A stretch of 64,000 nucleotides of DNA from Roseofilum casamattae BLCC-M143 (GTDB lineage: Bacteria > Cyanobacteriota > Cyanobacteriia > Cyanobacteriales > Desertifilaceae), in assembly GCF_030068455.1 (NCBI RefSeq), contig NZ_JAQOSQ010000001.1:62001-126000 (forward strand). The letters run 5' to 3'. The notes below the pieces were generated by a model. It was not told the origin of the DNA, made no database searches, and was given only the letters and a program-made list of their open reading frames with translations. The position numbers and the translations under genes were made by a program. This document shows positions 19,711 to 28,510 of this stretch, one piece after another; within the stretch, counting starts at the first letter, position 1; the number at the start of each line of letters is the position of its first letter.

Positions 19711-20008
19711 CGATATCTATCCGACTACAGTCTTCCTGAATTGCATCTGCCATAATTTTTAGATCTTCGGTTGGAATTGAACCAGCAAAACGGAGTAGTT
19801 CCCGTCCTGGTGTTCCAGATCGTTCTTTGATTTCCTGCCTTACACTCCGAGCCATCGCCTCCCACTGCTCGTCTGTGGTAGACTCAAACCGAGCAATCCA
19901 TTGCTGTTCGTCTTCTATCTCAGCGAGTAGACGAGAGGCGATCGCATCTTGCAAATCTTCAGGTAATTGCTTCAGTTGTGCGATCGCCTCTTCCAATAAT
20001 TGTGTCAT
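19700..20008 (-). CDS. Chimeric VapB-like antitoxin
   Basis: A 102-residue antitoxin partner of the downstream VapC. The C-terminal half (GTPGRELLRFAGSIPTEDLK through CSRIDIDEW) is the usual VapC-wrapping tail of cyanobacterial VapB-like proteins. The N-terminal half (MTQLLEEAIAQLKQLPEDLQ onward, with EDEQQWIARFEST) belongs to a different small-antitoxin type that normally stands alone. The protein therefore looks like a fusion of the dimerisation module of one antitoxin with the toxin-binding tail of another. Its stop overlaps the start of vapC, and its own start touches the end of the broken PIN gene upstream. Confidence 0.8.
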   Translation of the reverse strand: MTQLLEEAIAQLKQLPEDLQDAIASRLLAEIEDEQQWIARFESTTDEQWEAMARSVRQEIKERSGTPGRELLRFAGSIPTEDLKIMADAIQEDCSRIDIDEW

Positions 20009-20338
20009 TATCGCTCTCCTTTTACAGGCAACACATACCCTAGATCGGAACTAATTTGAGCTAATTTACGCTGAATTTGGGCATTAGCCATATGTTTGCA
20101 GTTCCATGTTAGCAGATAATCTAGATTGTAAACTGTTGTGAGAGCTATGTGTAAAGCATCATTGGAAGCTTTGGGAGGTAAATTACTTTGTATCAGAAAT
20201 GCCTCAGAGAGTTCAAACGCTTCCTCTGTCAATTCCAGAAGCATTAAGCCTTGTATTAACTGCAACGATTAAATTGTTAGTTGGTCTAGCAGTTAAGTGT
20301 CCAAAAATACTGGTTTCAACGTAAACACTACCTGGCAT
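20008..20338 (-). pseudogene. PIN-domain gene with internal deletion and frameshift
   Basis: The ATG at 20338 begins MPGSVYVETSIFGHLTARPT, the standard start of a cyanobacterial PIN toxin with the first catalytic acidic residues. After NNLIVAVN the frame is lost. The rest continues in another frame from about 20265: LMLLELTEEAFELSEAF, then KASNDALHIALTTVYNLDYLL, TWNCKHMANA. Intact relatives are about 150-160 residues; here roughly 40-50 codons between the two parts are missing. The later half retains the acidic DALHIA site but cannot form a full PIN fold alone. It is best read as a dead toxin. Confidence 0.75.
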
Positions 20339-20491
20339 ATAACACCGTTCTTAACTGTAGAAATTTTTGCGATCGCCCTCATGTTATCATGGGGAGCGAT
20401 TCCCTAAGCGACCCTTTCAGGAACGCCTCTTCCCATGACTGCGTTCTCATCTCTCTCCCGATCGACTGCTCTGACTATTATTTCTATTATT

Positions 20492-21328
20492 TTACCGCCA
20501 ATCCCACAGATATTCTCTCCATTCCGGCCATCCCTCCCTAACCTCATCCAATAACCATCCGCCAATAGTGATGGAATGTTCGTAGGATTGGTATACAATC
20601 CAATCGAGATCGCCAGATGACCAATAGCCATAGTCTTGAAACTTAATTAAAGATACATCGAGTTCGCGATCGCACCATTCCGATGGACAAAATTCCCAAA
20701 TACGAGAAACACCACGAGATGATAACAAACGAGTCAGATCGAATGACGAACAAAATGTTTGGAAAGAATCGCTGTCAAATGCCTTGATATTTGGCATGGA
20801 AGATTCTACTAGCGGATACCACTCATAACCGGTTATTTGCCATTTTTGAAAAAGACGCGATCGCACGGCTTCTGATTCTGATTCAGCCAAAGTCCGTCGG
20901 TATGGAAGAGGTTCGATATATTGTAAAAAATCATCGGATAAGTTACTAATAAAATGACAAAAGGTATCTCGTTCGTCTTCTATTGTCTCAGCAGTAATCT
21001 CGCAACTGGGTTCGCTAGTAAATACTGTATTGGCATTCATTCCAGCAAAAATAATCCAATGGCGCGTATTATTTAGATCGACAAGTTCGTTGGGATTTTT
21101 GCGTTCGAGTTCAATCAGAATCGCATTGAGAACATTGTATCGTGGAAAGACCTTTAACTCTTTTGTGGTGTAGTAATTTCCAAAAGATCGATGGTATCTA
21201 ACCTTGGCTAGTTTAGAGTATTCCTCCGACCAATATCTATGCTTCTCCATACAGTAGCGACGAGCTGCGGTATGGAGGGCTTGCGCAAGGTTCATGTCAT
21301 TATATCGAAGTTTATTCTTTCGAGACAT
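20492..21328 (-). CDS. Hypothetical protein, no recognised family
   Basis: A 278-residue soluble protein rich in aromatic residues and Glu/Arg, with many Trp in the C-terminal quarter (GGWLLDEVREGWPEWREYLW). There is no signal peptide or membrane helix. I see no nucleotide-binding or catalytic motif I can name. The start MSRKNKLRYNDMN is followed by a possible second start at MNLAQAL. It sits among toxin-antitoxin fragments and upstream of a broken PIN gene. Such a place is typical for accessory or defence-associated genes, but nothing in the sequence proves a role. Confidence 0.65.
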   Translation of the reverse strand: MSRKNKLRYNDMNLAQALHTAARRYCMEKHRYWSEEYSKLAKVRYHRSFGNYYTTKELKVFPRYNVLNAILIELERKNPNELVDLNNTRHWIIFAGMNANTVFTSEPSCEITAETIEDERDTFCHFISNLSDDFLQYIEPLPYRRTLAESESEAVRSRLFQKWQITGYEWYPLVESSMPNIKAFDSDSFQTFCSSFDLTRLLSSRGVSRIWEFCPSEWCDRELDVSLIKFQDYGYWSSGDLDWIVYQSYEHSITIGGWLLDEVREGWPEWREYLWDWR

Positions 21329-21341
21329 GGATATCCTCTAT

Positions 21342-21491
21342 TCAAATGTTGAATAATATTCCTACTGGGTCAAATAATACCTCGATATTTAATTGTAACT
21401 TAAACTCAGAGCTAAGAGTAGCGATCGCATTTTGCAGATCTTCAGGTAATTGCTTCAATTGCATAATAGCCTCTTCCAATAATTTCGTCAT
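21342..21491 (-). pseudogene. Truncated antitoxin (third copy of the shared N-terminal module)
   Basis: From an ATG at 21491 the frame reads MTKLLEEAIMQLKQLPEDLQ NAIA, a close copy of the antitoxin at 19700-20008, then switches to an unrelated tail (FKLQLNIEVLFDP...) and stops after 49 residues. No toxin follows; the next gene downstream is the unknown one. It lies just past the end of the permease-kinase gene. Probably inert, although a short product could still dimerise with the full antitoxin. Confidence 0.6.
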
Positions 21492-21520
21492 TATTGCTTC
21501 CGCTGCTTTAGCCGTTATTA

Positions 21521-24451
21521 TCACGAAACTGAACGCGAACATTGGTACACGGGAAGCTCGATTAAAAACCGAGTTCCATCTGTAGGAGTTGAGACACACC
21601 TCAAACGGCCTCCATGTTTTTTTACAACAATTTCGTAACTGATTGACAAGCCAAGACCCGTCCCCTCTCCAACATTTTTTGTTGTAAAAAACGCATCAAA
21701 TATCTTTCCTTGAATCGATTCTGGAATTCCAGATCCGTTATCTTGGATCGCGATACTTATCCAATCTTCCCCCATCGCTTTGGTTTCAATCGTAATTTGC
21801 TTAAAGGAACGATCGCAATTATCCTCTTCTAAGGCATCAATCGCATTTGATAATATGTTCATGAATACTTGATTTAACGGCCCTGGATAGCACTCAATTG
21901 GAGGGAAGGCTGCATAGTCTCGAATCACTTGAATTTCCGGACGATTTGCTGTTGCCTTAAGGCGATTTTTTAAAATCATTAACGTACTATCAATGCCGCG
22001 ATGAATATCTGCTGTTTTGATATGAAATTCATCAGCGCGAGAAAACACTCGTAAAGAGAGAACAATTTCCTTAATTCGCTCACTCCCTAACTTCATTGAT
22101 TTTAATATTTTCGGTAAATCTTCACAGATGAAATCAAATTCAATATCTTCTTTTAATTCATCTATTATTATATTCTTTTTCGGGAATTCCGTTTCGTAAG
22201 TTTGCAGCAAACTCAGTAAATCTTGCGTGTAATCAAAAACATAGCCAATATTCCCGTGAACAAAATTAATGGGATTGTTGATTTCATGAGCAACTCCTGC
22301 TAAAAGCTGTCCTAAACTAGACATTTTTTCGGTTTGCACTAGTTGGGTTTGAGTTTGCTTTAACTCTTCTAAAGTTTCCGATAGTTCTGCCGTTCTCTGT
22401 TCGACCCGCAGTTCTAATTCGTGCGTCAATTCTTGTAGAGCACTTTGAGTCCGTTTTCGCTCTTGAACTTCAGTTTGTAATTGTAAATTTTGTCGGTCTA
22501 ATTCTTCTTCAGCTAATTGCCGACTTTCTTCACTCAAGACAAACCACCAGGCAGCGATCGCACAACAGACTAATAGTAATGCATATAAAACAAAGAAAAC
22601 ATCTGTCAATAGCGATATATCTCGATCGGAAAATATTGCAGACTTGGTAATCTTCAAAAAGAAAACTAACCCTAAAATTGTGGATACTATAACTGTAAGG
22701 ATTGCAAAAGAAGTGCAAAACCTTAATAGTCTTAGATTTATTTTTGGTAATACTTTTTGTTCCCAAAACGAAATCAATATAGATTTGCTTTCTCGAGAAC
22801 TATCTTCCGCTACTCTAGTTTTACAGCGATCGTGACAATTCGCTTCTAGAGTACAGCATAGGGAACAAATATAACCATCATATACCGGGCAATGTGCGGT
22901 ATCGGCTGGTTCGTAAGATTCTTCGCAGATAGAACATTGAATCAGAGGAGGATTGAGGCTTATTATTTCCCGTAGAGGGTTAGTTCGAGCAATATAGTAT
23001 TTGCCTTGAGTGATCCAAGCAATCAAAGGAGATAAGATAAAGGCAATGCCTAAAGCCAGAAAAGAAGAATAGGCCTGTGGATAAGCACCGAATATTCCGA
23101 CAAAAGCTAAAATCGAAATAGCGGAAGCGATCGCCATCGAACCAAACCCTACTGGGTTAATATTATATAAGTAAGCTCGTTTAAATTCAATATATGATGG
23201 ACTTAGTTTCAAAGGTTTGTTAATAACCAGATCGGCTACCAAAGCACCGATCCAAGCAATAGATACATTAGAATACAATCCTAAAACGGCTTCTAAGGTT
23301 TCAAAGACTCCCAATTCCATTAACAGTAATGCAATCCCTACATTAAACACTAACCAAACCACTCGACCGGGATGGGAATGAGTCAAACGAGAAAAAAAGT
23401 TAGACCATGCCAGGGATCCGCCATATGCATTAGTCACATTGATTTTGATTTGAGAGATTATTACAAATAAGGTGCCTACAGTTAACACTATGCTTGGATT
23501 GTCAAACATATCTGCAAATCCAGCTAAATACATATTAATAGGTTGTTTAGCTTCAACAATACTTATTCCATGGGAGATTGCTAGAGCTGCTAAAAACGAT
23601 CCTCCTAACTGTTTGGCTACTCCTAAAATAATCCAACCTGGACCGGCCGCCAAGAGCGCGCACCACCATTTCCAATGATTTTTCTCCTGTTTATCTGGTA
23701 GAAATCTTAAGTAATCTACTTGTTCTCCTAGTTGTGCAATTAAGGATAATGAAATAGTTGCTGCAGTTCCAAAAACTAATGGATTGAAATGCGTATTAAT
23801 TGTGGAGTCTCCGACAAAATTCATCCAATATTTAATGGAATCTGGCTCTTTGTAGATCGCAAAAAAATATGGAGCAATCATTAGAGATAGCCAAATAGGT
23901 TGCGTCCATAATTGCAATTTATTAATTAAGGTAACTCCATAAAAAGTCAAGGGAATGATGACGATCGAGCAGAGGAGATATCCCCAAGATAAAGGAAGAT
24001 GGAAATACAGCTTTAATGCTTGAGCCATAATTGCCGCTTCCAGGGCGAAAAAAATAAAAGTAAAGGATGCATAGACCAGAGATGTAATTGTTGAGCCAAT
24101 ATAGCCAAATCCCGCTCCTCTGGTTAATAAATCCATGTCAATGTTATATTTAGCGGCATAATATGTAATGGGAATTCCTGCCACAAAAATAATTAAACCT
24201 GCAAATAAGATAGCCCAAAAAGCATTCAAAAACCCATACCCAATTAGCAGTGATGCACCAATTGCTTCAAGGGCTAAGAATGAAATTCCTCCTAGTGCTG
24301 TATTGGCAATCAAAAATTCCGACCATTTCCGATAGGATTTGGGAGCATAACGTAAAGAATAATCTTCTAATGTTTCATTAGCAACCCAAGTATTATAATC
24401 TCGCCGCTCCTTTACAACTTTTTTGGTAAGGTGTTGATTTGATACATTCAT
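21521..24451 (-). CDS. NCS1-type permease fused to a sensor histidine kinase
   Basis: A 976-residue fusion. Residues 1 to about 485 are a 12-helix transporter of the cytosine/purine permease (NCS1) family (ETLEDYSLRYAPKSYRKWSE, SLIAQLGEQVDYLRFLP). A Cys-rich patch follows (about 500-541) with CSIC, CSLCC and CHDRC, a likely metal-binding treble clef. Two more helices lie at about 572-640, then a coiled coil (QERKRTQSALQELTHELELR) and the kinase: H-box GVAHEINNPINF (His about 720), N-box QVFMNILSNAIDAL, G1 DNGSGIPE and G2 GEGTGLGLSIS. It probably senses a substrate through its transporter domain, like CbrA-type sensors. No response regulator is nearby. Start choice: MNVSNQHL. Confidence 0.88.
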   Translation of the reverse strand: MNVSNQHLTKKVVKERRDYNTWVANETLEDYSLRYAPKSYRKWSEFLIANTALGGISFLALEAIGASLLIGYGFLNAFWAILFAGLIIFVAGIPITYYAAKYNIDMDLLTRGAGFGYIGSTITSLVYASFTFIFFALEAAIMAQALKLYFHLPLSWGYLLCSIVIIPLTFYGVTLINKLQLWTQPIWLSLMIAPYFFAIYKEPDSIKYWMNFVGDSTINTHFNPLVFGTAATISLSLIAQLGEQVDYLRFLPDKQEKNHWKWWCALLAAGPGWIILGVAKQLGGSFLAALAISHGISIVEAKQPINMYLAGFADMFDNPSIVLTVGTLFVIISQIKINVTNAYGGSLAWSNFFSRLTHSHPGRVVWLVFNVGIALLLMELGVFETLEAVLGLYSNVSIAWIGALVADLVINKPLKLSPSYIEFKRAYLYNINPVGFGSMAIASAISILAFVGIFGAYPQAYSSFLALGIAFILSPLIAWITQGKYYIARTNPLREIISLNPPLIQCSICEESYEPADTAHCPVYDGYICSLCCTLEANCHDRCKTRVAEDSSRESKSILISFWEQKVLPKINLRLLRFCTSFAILTVIVSTILGLVFFLKITKSAIFSDRDISLLTDVFFVLYALLLVCCAIAAWWFVLSEESRQLAEEELDRQNLQLQTEVQERKRTQSALQELTHELELRVEQRTAELSETLEELKQTQTQLVQTEKMSSLGQLLAGVAHEINNPINFVHGNIGYVFDYTQDLLSLLQTYETEFPKKNIIIDELKEDIEFDFICEDLPKILKSMKLGSERIKEIVLSLRVFSRADEFHIKTADIHRGIDSTLMILKNRLKATANRPEIQVIRDYAAFPPIECYPGPLNQVFMNILSNAIDALEEDNCDRSFKQITIETKAMGEDWISIAIQDNGSGIPESIQGKIFDAFFTTKNVGEGTGLGLSISYEIVVKKHGGRLRCVSTPTDGTRFLIELPVYQCSRSVS

Positions 24452-24492
24452 TATTGGAAATTAGAACAATCCTAATAATTGTTATTTTTATG

Positions 24493-24737
24493 CTGAGGGG
24501 GCGACAAGGGTCTTATAAGCCTTGATGGATAAGGGTTTTAACCGCGATCGCTTCATGAAGATGCAGCCGACGATCGCGATCGAGATTGACCGGGTTGACG
24601 AAGAAATAGGGTTTTCCAACTCTGCGATCGCTTCTTTGTCTGTCTAAAGACCGATCGAGAGGCTCAATCTTGGTTAAGATGAGTTCGCTCAAAACCAACA
24701 GTCATAAGGCTTTTAGCTTGCTTGTCGCCCCCTCAGG
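24493..24737. mobile_element. MITE-like element with terminal inverted repeats and possible target duplication
   Basis: The left end CTGAGGGGGCGACAAG and the right end CTTGTCGCCCCCTCAG are perfect inverted complements of 16 bases. AAGCCTT/AAGGCTT pairs follow inside. The direct repeat TTTTTATG lies on both sides (24485-24492 and 24738-24745). The interior of about 245 bases has only a 61-codon open frame on the minus strand, which I do not recognise. One end recurs alone at 50346-50376. Confidence 0.7.
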
Positions 24738-24851
24738 TTTTTATGACTTCTTTTCAGTCAAGATTAAGATTTACTCCAGCCCAATTTAGTTTAACTTAGG
24801 TACTCTCAATTCGCCAACGAATCGGGAAAAGATCGGTATATTCATTTGTAG

Positions 24852-24868
24852 TATGCGTTTGCCCTACG
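24852..24868 (-). repeat. Dispersed repeat end GGGCAAACGCATACT
   Basis: The forward strand reads GTATGCGTTTGCCCTA, the same terminal sequence as the MITE at 57691-57833. No matching second end was found close by, so it is a solitary end or a decayed copy. Confidence 0.5.
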
Positions 24869-24998
24869 TCATCATCACTCTTCTTGTACTATCAAATGTA
24901 ACTTTTTATTTCAAGAACTATTGTTTCTAGATAATGGCGTGGAAAATAATAATTGAAGAATTCAAGACACCAAAACAATTTTCCGGGAGAAACAGAAA

Positions 24999-25397
24999 AT
25001 GGCTGATTTGTTTTCACAGGAATGGATGGAAAGCTATATGAAAGAATGGAACAAGGAACCAGAACTTGCAGATGCTCTGGCCAGGATCGGTTTTAATGCT
25101 ATCATTGGGTACGGTTTTATTGGTGAAGACCACCCCACAGGAATCATAACTGTAGTGGATGGAACGGCAGCAAGCGCTGGTATATATGAGATGGAGAAAG
25201 AACTCACCTGGGATCTTCGGGCATCAGAAGAGAATTGGGTCAAATGGCTCCAAAATGGCCTAGGAATGGCTAGCTTAGGAGCTGCCTATGTGGGAGGAAA
25301 ATTAAAGTTTGAGCTTGGGGACTATTCGCAAATAATCAAAGATCCGCGCATAGCTGGTCCGTTTGTGAAGAGCTTTGCGGTCATGGGTAGGATCTAG
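24999..25397 (+). CDS. SCP2-like sterol-transfer-family protein
   Basis: A 132-residue protein starting MADLFSQEWMESYMKEWNKE. It resembles the SCP-2 fold: the N-terminal helix, the central strands with GIITVVDGTAASAG, then WDLRASEENWVKWL, a Gly/Ala-rich helix and GKLKFELGDYSQIIKDP near the end, where SCP2 proteins carry a conserved G-K-x-x-x-x-G-D motif. It probably binds a hydrophobic ligand; the ligand is unknown. A purine-rich ribosome-binding site (GGGAGAAACAG) precedes the ATG. It is monocistronic, between two repeat-rich spacers. Confidence 0.7.
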   Translation: MADLFSQEWMESYMKEWNKEPELADALARIGFNAIIGYGFIGEDHPTGIITVVDGTAASAGIYEMEKELTWDLRASEENWVKWLQNGLGMASLGAAYVGGKLKFELGDYSQIIKDPRIAGPFVKSFAVMGRI

Positions 25398-25641
25398 AGC
25401 GCTTTGCTCCAGAAGCCTGGTTTAGCATACCCCTCTTCTGTTACTTTCCGAAAAGGCTGGTCAAACTCTGATTCTTTCGTTGGCGATCGCGGGCTGTAAT
25501 GACCGAAATTCCTCAGAATTGCCAAGAGTGAAAAGTGACAGAAGAGGGATATTTGGCTTAGCTGTAGGGCAAATGCGTACTCAACGAAAAAGAAAGATTG
25601 ATGATTCAAGAATAAGTAGAATAATGTATCTGTCTTATCAA
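25398..25641. repeat. Repeat-bearing spacer with a 20-bp inverted repeat and a MITE end
   Basis: ATACCCCTCTTCTGTTACTT at 25427-25446 faces AAAGTGACAGAAGAGGG at 25532-25548 as near-perfect inverted arms, separated by about 85 bases. At 25567-25582 the sequence TAGGGCAAATGCGTACTC, followed by CAACGAAA, matches the inner and outer end of the MITE at 57691-57833 except for an eight-base gap. No gene is supported here. Confidence 0.5.
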
Positions 25642-25688
25642 AGGAGCAGGTGAGTCAGATTGGAATCCGAGCTGACTCACCTGCTCCT
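25642..25688. repeat. Perfect 17-bp-arm hairpin upstream of clpC
   Basis: AGGAGCAGGTGAGTCAG (25642-25658) is the exact reverse complement of 25672-25688, with a 13-base loop. No T tract follows on either strand. It could be a bidirectional transcription barrier, a protein-binding palindrome or a small repeat element. It lies 130 bases before the clpC start. Confidence 0.65.
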
Positions 25689-25817
25689 AAGTAACGATCC
25701 CCAAAGAGCCAGAGGGGAAAACCGACCCAAAATCTGTTGCCGACCGCACAATCGTACAACAATTTTCCTATGTTAGAATCAGCATTACCAGAAAGCAGCA
25801 GGTGATGGGAAAACGCC

Positions 25818-28286
25818 ATGTTTGAACGCTTCACAGAAAAAGCCATTAAGGTGATAATGTTAGCTCAGGAGGAAGCCCGCCGCCTGGGTCATAACTTTGT
25901 CGGCACCGAACAAATTCTCCTTGGTTTAATTGGAGAAGGAACCGGTGTAGCGGCAAAAGTCCTCAAATCTATGGGAGTCAATCTCAAGGACGCTCGCATC
26001 GAAGTTGAAAAAATTATCGGTCGCGGTTCGGGATTTGTCGCCGTAGAAATTCCATTTACGCCCAGAGCAAAACGGGTTCTCGAGCTATCCCTGGAAGAAG
26101 CTCGCCAGTTAGGACATAACTATATTGGCACGGAGCATCTCCTCCTCGGACTGATTCGAGAAGGGGAAGGCGTTGCTGCTCGGGTGTTAGAAAACTTAGG
26201 GGTGGATCTTTCCAAAGTTCGCACGCAAGTCATTCGGATGCTCGGGGAAACCGCTGAAGTCACCAGTGGAGGCGGACGCTCCTCGAATAAGACCCCAACT
26301 CTGGACGAATTCGGTTCCAATTTAACCCAATTGGCTGCCGATGGTAAACTCGATCCGGTGGTCGGTCGGCAAACGGAAATCGAGCGGGTGATCCAAATCC
26401 TCGGTCGCCGGACGAAAAATAACCCCGTTCTCATTGGAGAACCCGGTGTCGGTAAAACAGCGATCGCCGAAGGACTGGCCCAGCGCATTTCTCACGGCGA
26501 TGTCCCGGACATCCTGGAAGAGAAGCGCGTCGTGACTCTCGATATCGGTCTATTGGTTGCCGGAACCAAGTACCGAGGAGAGTTCGAGGAACGGCTGAAG
26601 AAAATTATGGACGAAATTCGTTCGGCCGCTAATGTGATTTTGGTGATTGACGAAGTTCATACCTTGATTGGAGCGGGGGCGGCTGAAGGCGCGATCGATG
26701 CGGCAAATATCCTCAAACCGGCATTAGCGCGCGGAGAACTACAATGCATCGGCGCGACCACTCTGGACGAGTATCGCAAGCACATCGAACGGGATGCGGC
26801 CCTGGAACGTCGTTTCCAACCGGTGATGGTGGGCGAGCCTTCCGTAGACGAAACTATTGAAATTTTACACGGACTGCGCGAGCGTTACGAGCAACATCAC
26901 AAGCTGAAAATTTCCGATGAAGCTCTCAATGCAGCGGCAAAACTGAGCGATCGCTATATCAGCGATCGGTACTTACCGGATAAAGCCATTGACTTGATCG
27001 ATGAAGCCGGTTCCCGCGTCAGATTAATCAACTCCCAACTACCTCCCGCTGCCAAAGATCTCGATAAAGAGCTGCGTGGCGTACTGAAGCAGAAAGACGA
27101 TGCGGTTCGTTCTCAGGATTTTGACCGAGCTGGGGAACTGCGCGATCGCGAAATGGAACTCAAAGCCCAGATTCGCACCATCGCCGCGAAAGCCAGAGAA
27201 GACGGCAACGCGGGCGATGAACCCGTTGTTGGCGAAGAGGATATCGCCCATATCGTCGCCTCCTGGACGGGAGTTCCGGTGAACAAACTCACCGAATCCG
27301 AATCGGAAAAACTCCTGCACATGGAAGATACCCTGCACAATCGGATTATCGGTCAAGAAGATGCCGTCAAAGCCGTCTCTCGCGCCATTCGTCGGGCACG
27401 AGTGGGACTAAAAAACCCCAACCGACCTATTGCCAGCTTTATCTTCTCCGGACCCACCGGCGTTGGTAAAACCGAGCTAACCAAAGCCCTCGCCGCTTAC
27501 TTCTTCGGCTCGGAAGAAGCCATGATTCGTCTGGATATGTCGGAATACATGGAACGGCACACCGTGAGCAAACTAATCGGTTCGCCTCCCGGATATGTAG
27601 GTTACAACGAAGGCGGACAACTCACCGAAGCCGTACGCCGCCGTCCCTACACCGTAGTGCTCTTCGACGAAATCGAGAAAGCGCACCCCGACATCTTCAA
27701 CATGCTCCTGCAAATCTTAGAAGACGGTCGCTTAACCGATGCCAAAGGACGCACGGTAGACTTCAAAAACACTCTCTTGATCATGACCAGTAACATTGGT
27801 TCTAAAGTGATCGAGAAAGGTGGCGGCGGACTCGGGTTTGAGTTTGACGACAATGCCGAAGACGCGCAATACAACCGCATTCGCTCTTTGGTAAACGAAG
27901 AACTCAAAGCCTACTTCCGTCCCGAGTTCCTCAACCGGTTAGATGAAATCATCGTCTTCCAGCAGTTGAAGAAAACCGAAATCAAAGAGATTGCCGAAAT
28001 CTTGCTCAAAGACGTATTCAAGCGCTTAACCGAGAAAGAAATTACTCTGGAAGTGACAGAGAAATTCAAAGACCGGTTAATCGATGAAGGGTACAATCAG
28101 GCTTACGGTGCCCGTCCTCTGCGTCGTGCCATCATGCGCCTGTTGGAAGATACCTTAGCCGAAGAATTGCTCTCCGGCCGTTTAGCCGAAGGCAGCACGG
28201 CAGTCGTCGATGTGGACGAGTCCGGACAAATTACAGTTACTCCTCAAGATAAGAAAACTCCAGTGTTAGCAAAAGCTGGAGATTAG
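25818..28286 (+). CDS. clpC: ClpC, AAA+ unfoldase of the Clp protease
   Basis: The Hsp100 chaperone that unfolds proteins and feeds them to ClpP/ClpR in the cytoplasm. The 822-residue protein has two Clp-N repeats ([12 protein letters not shown] and [12 protein letters not shown]). AAA domain 1 has Walker A GEPGVGKT (about 207) and [12 protein letters not shown] middle UVR-type coiled coil (about 415-450) follows. AAA domain 2 has GPTGVGKT (about 544), [10 protein letters not shown] and the GARPLRRAI sensor. The tail [12 protein letters not shown] is short, as in other cyanobacterial ClpC. It is essential in cyanobacteria by established knowledge. It forms a single-gene unit ending in a strong terminator. 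Confidence 0.98.
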   Translation: MFERFTEKAIKVIMLAQEEARRLGHNFVGTEQILLGLIGEGTGVAAKVLKSMGVNLKDARIEVEKIIGRGSGFVAVEIPFTPRAKRVLELSLEEARQLGHNYIGTEHLLLGLIREGEGVAARVLENLGVDLSKVRTQVIRMLGETAEVTSGGGRSSNKTPTLDEFGSNLTQLAADGKLDPVVGRQTEIERVIQILGRRTKNNPVLIGEPGVGKTAIAEGLAQRISHGDVPDILEEKRVVTLDIGLLVAGTKYRGEFEERLKKIMDEIRSAANVILVIDEVHTLIGAGAAEGAIDAANILKPALARGELQCIGATTLDEYRKHIERDAALERRFQPVMVGEPSVDETIEILHGLRERYEQHHKLKISDEALNAAAKLSDRYISDRYLPDKAIDLIDEAGSRVRLINSQLPPAAKDLDKELRGVLKQKDDAVRSQDFDRAGELRDREMELKAQIRTIAAKAREDGNAGDEPVVGEEDIAHIVASWTGVPVNKLTESESEKLLHMEDTLHNRIIGQEDAVKAVSRAIRRARVGLKNPNRPIASFIFSGPTGVGKTELTKALAAYFFGSEEAMIRLDMSEYMERHTVSKLIGSPPGYVGYNEGGQLTEAVRRRPYTVVLFDEIEKAHPDIFNMLLQILEDGRLTDAKGRTVDFKNTLLIMTSNIGSKVIEKGGGGLGFEFDDNAEDAQYNRIRSLVNEELKAYFRPEFLNRLDEIIVFQQLKKTEIKEIAEILLKDVFKRLTEKEITLEVTEKFKDRLIDEGYNQAYGARPLRRAIMRLLEDTLAEELLSGRLAEGSTAVVDVDESGQITVTPQDKKTPVLAKAGD

Positions 28287-28330
28287 TTATCTTATCCTCT
28301 CTATTATTCCCGTAGGAGAGACATTGACTC

Positions 28331-28370
28331 AAAAAAGGACGGCTGGTCAATCCAGCCGTCCTTTTTCTTT
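28331..28370 (+). terminator. Rho-independent terminator of clpC
   Basis: GGACGGCTGG, a five-base loop TCAAT, then CCAGCCGTCC and TTTTTCTTT: a perfect ten-pair GC-rich stem, extended by A/T pairs, followed by a T tract 65-80 bases after the clpC stop. Confidence 0.95.
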
Positions 28371-28510
28371 AAGATGGCTGTTGATTGAGAATACACCTCT
28401 CTTATTGAGATGATGCATTTGTCCTGCTCTCCAACTGAAGTGATTCACGAATGACCAGTGTTGCGATATGTTAAGAGAGGACTTAATGGCGATCGCTAAT
28501 CAACAGACCC

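Noticed and set aside
20404-20631. 75-residue frame overlapping the end of the unknown 278-residue gene
   Set aside because: A shadow of that gene in another frame; its GRGVPE ending comes from a short repeated DNA motif near the antitoxin fragments.
24513-24698. 61-residue minus-strand open frame inside the 24493-24737 element
   Set aside because: It lies wholly within a repeat with inverted ends, has no ribosome-binding site and resembles no protein I know; more likely chance.
25394-25609. 71-residue minus-strand frame downstream of the SCP2-like gene
   Set aside because: It spans a pair of inverted repeats and a MITE end; the translation has no recognisable features.
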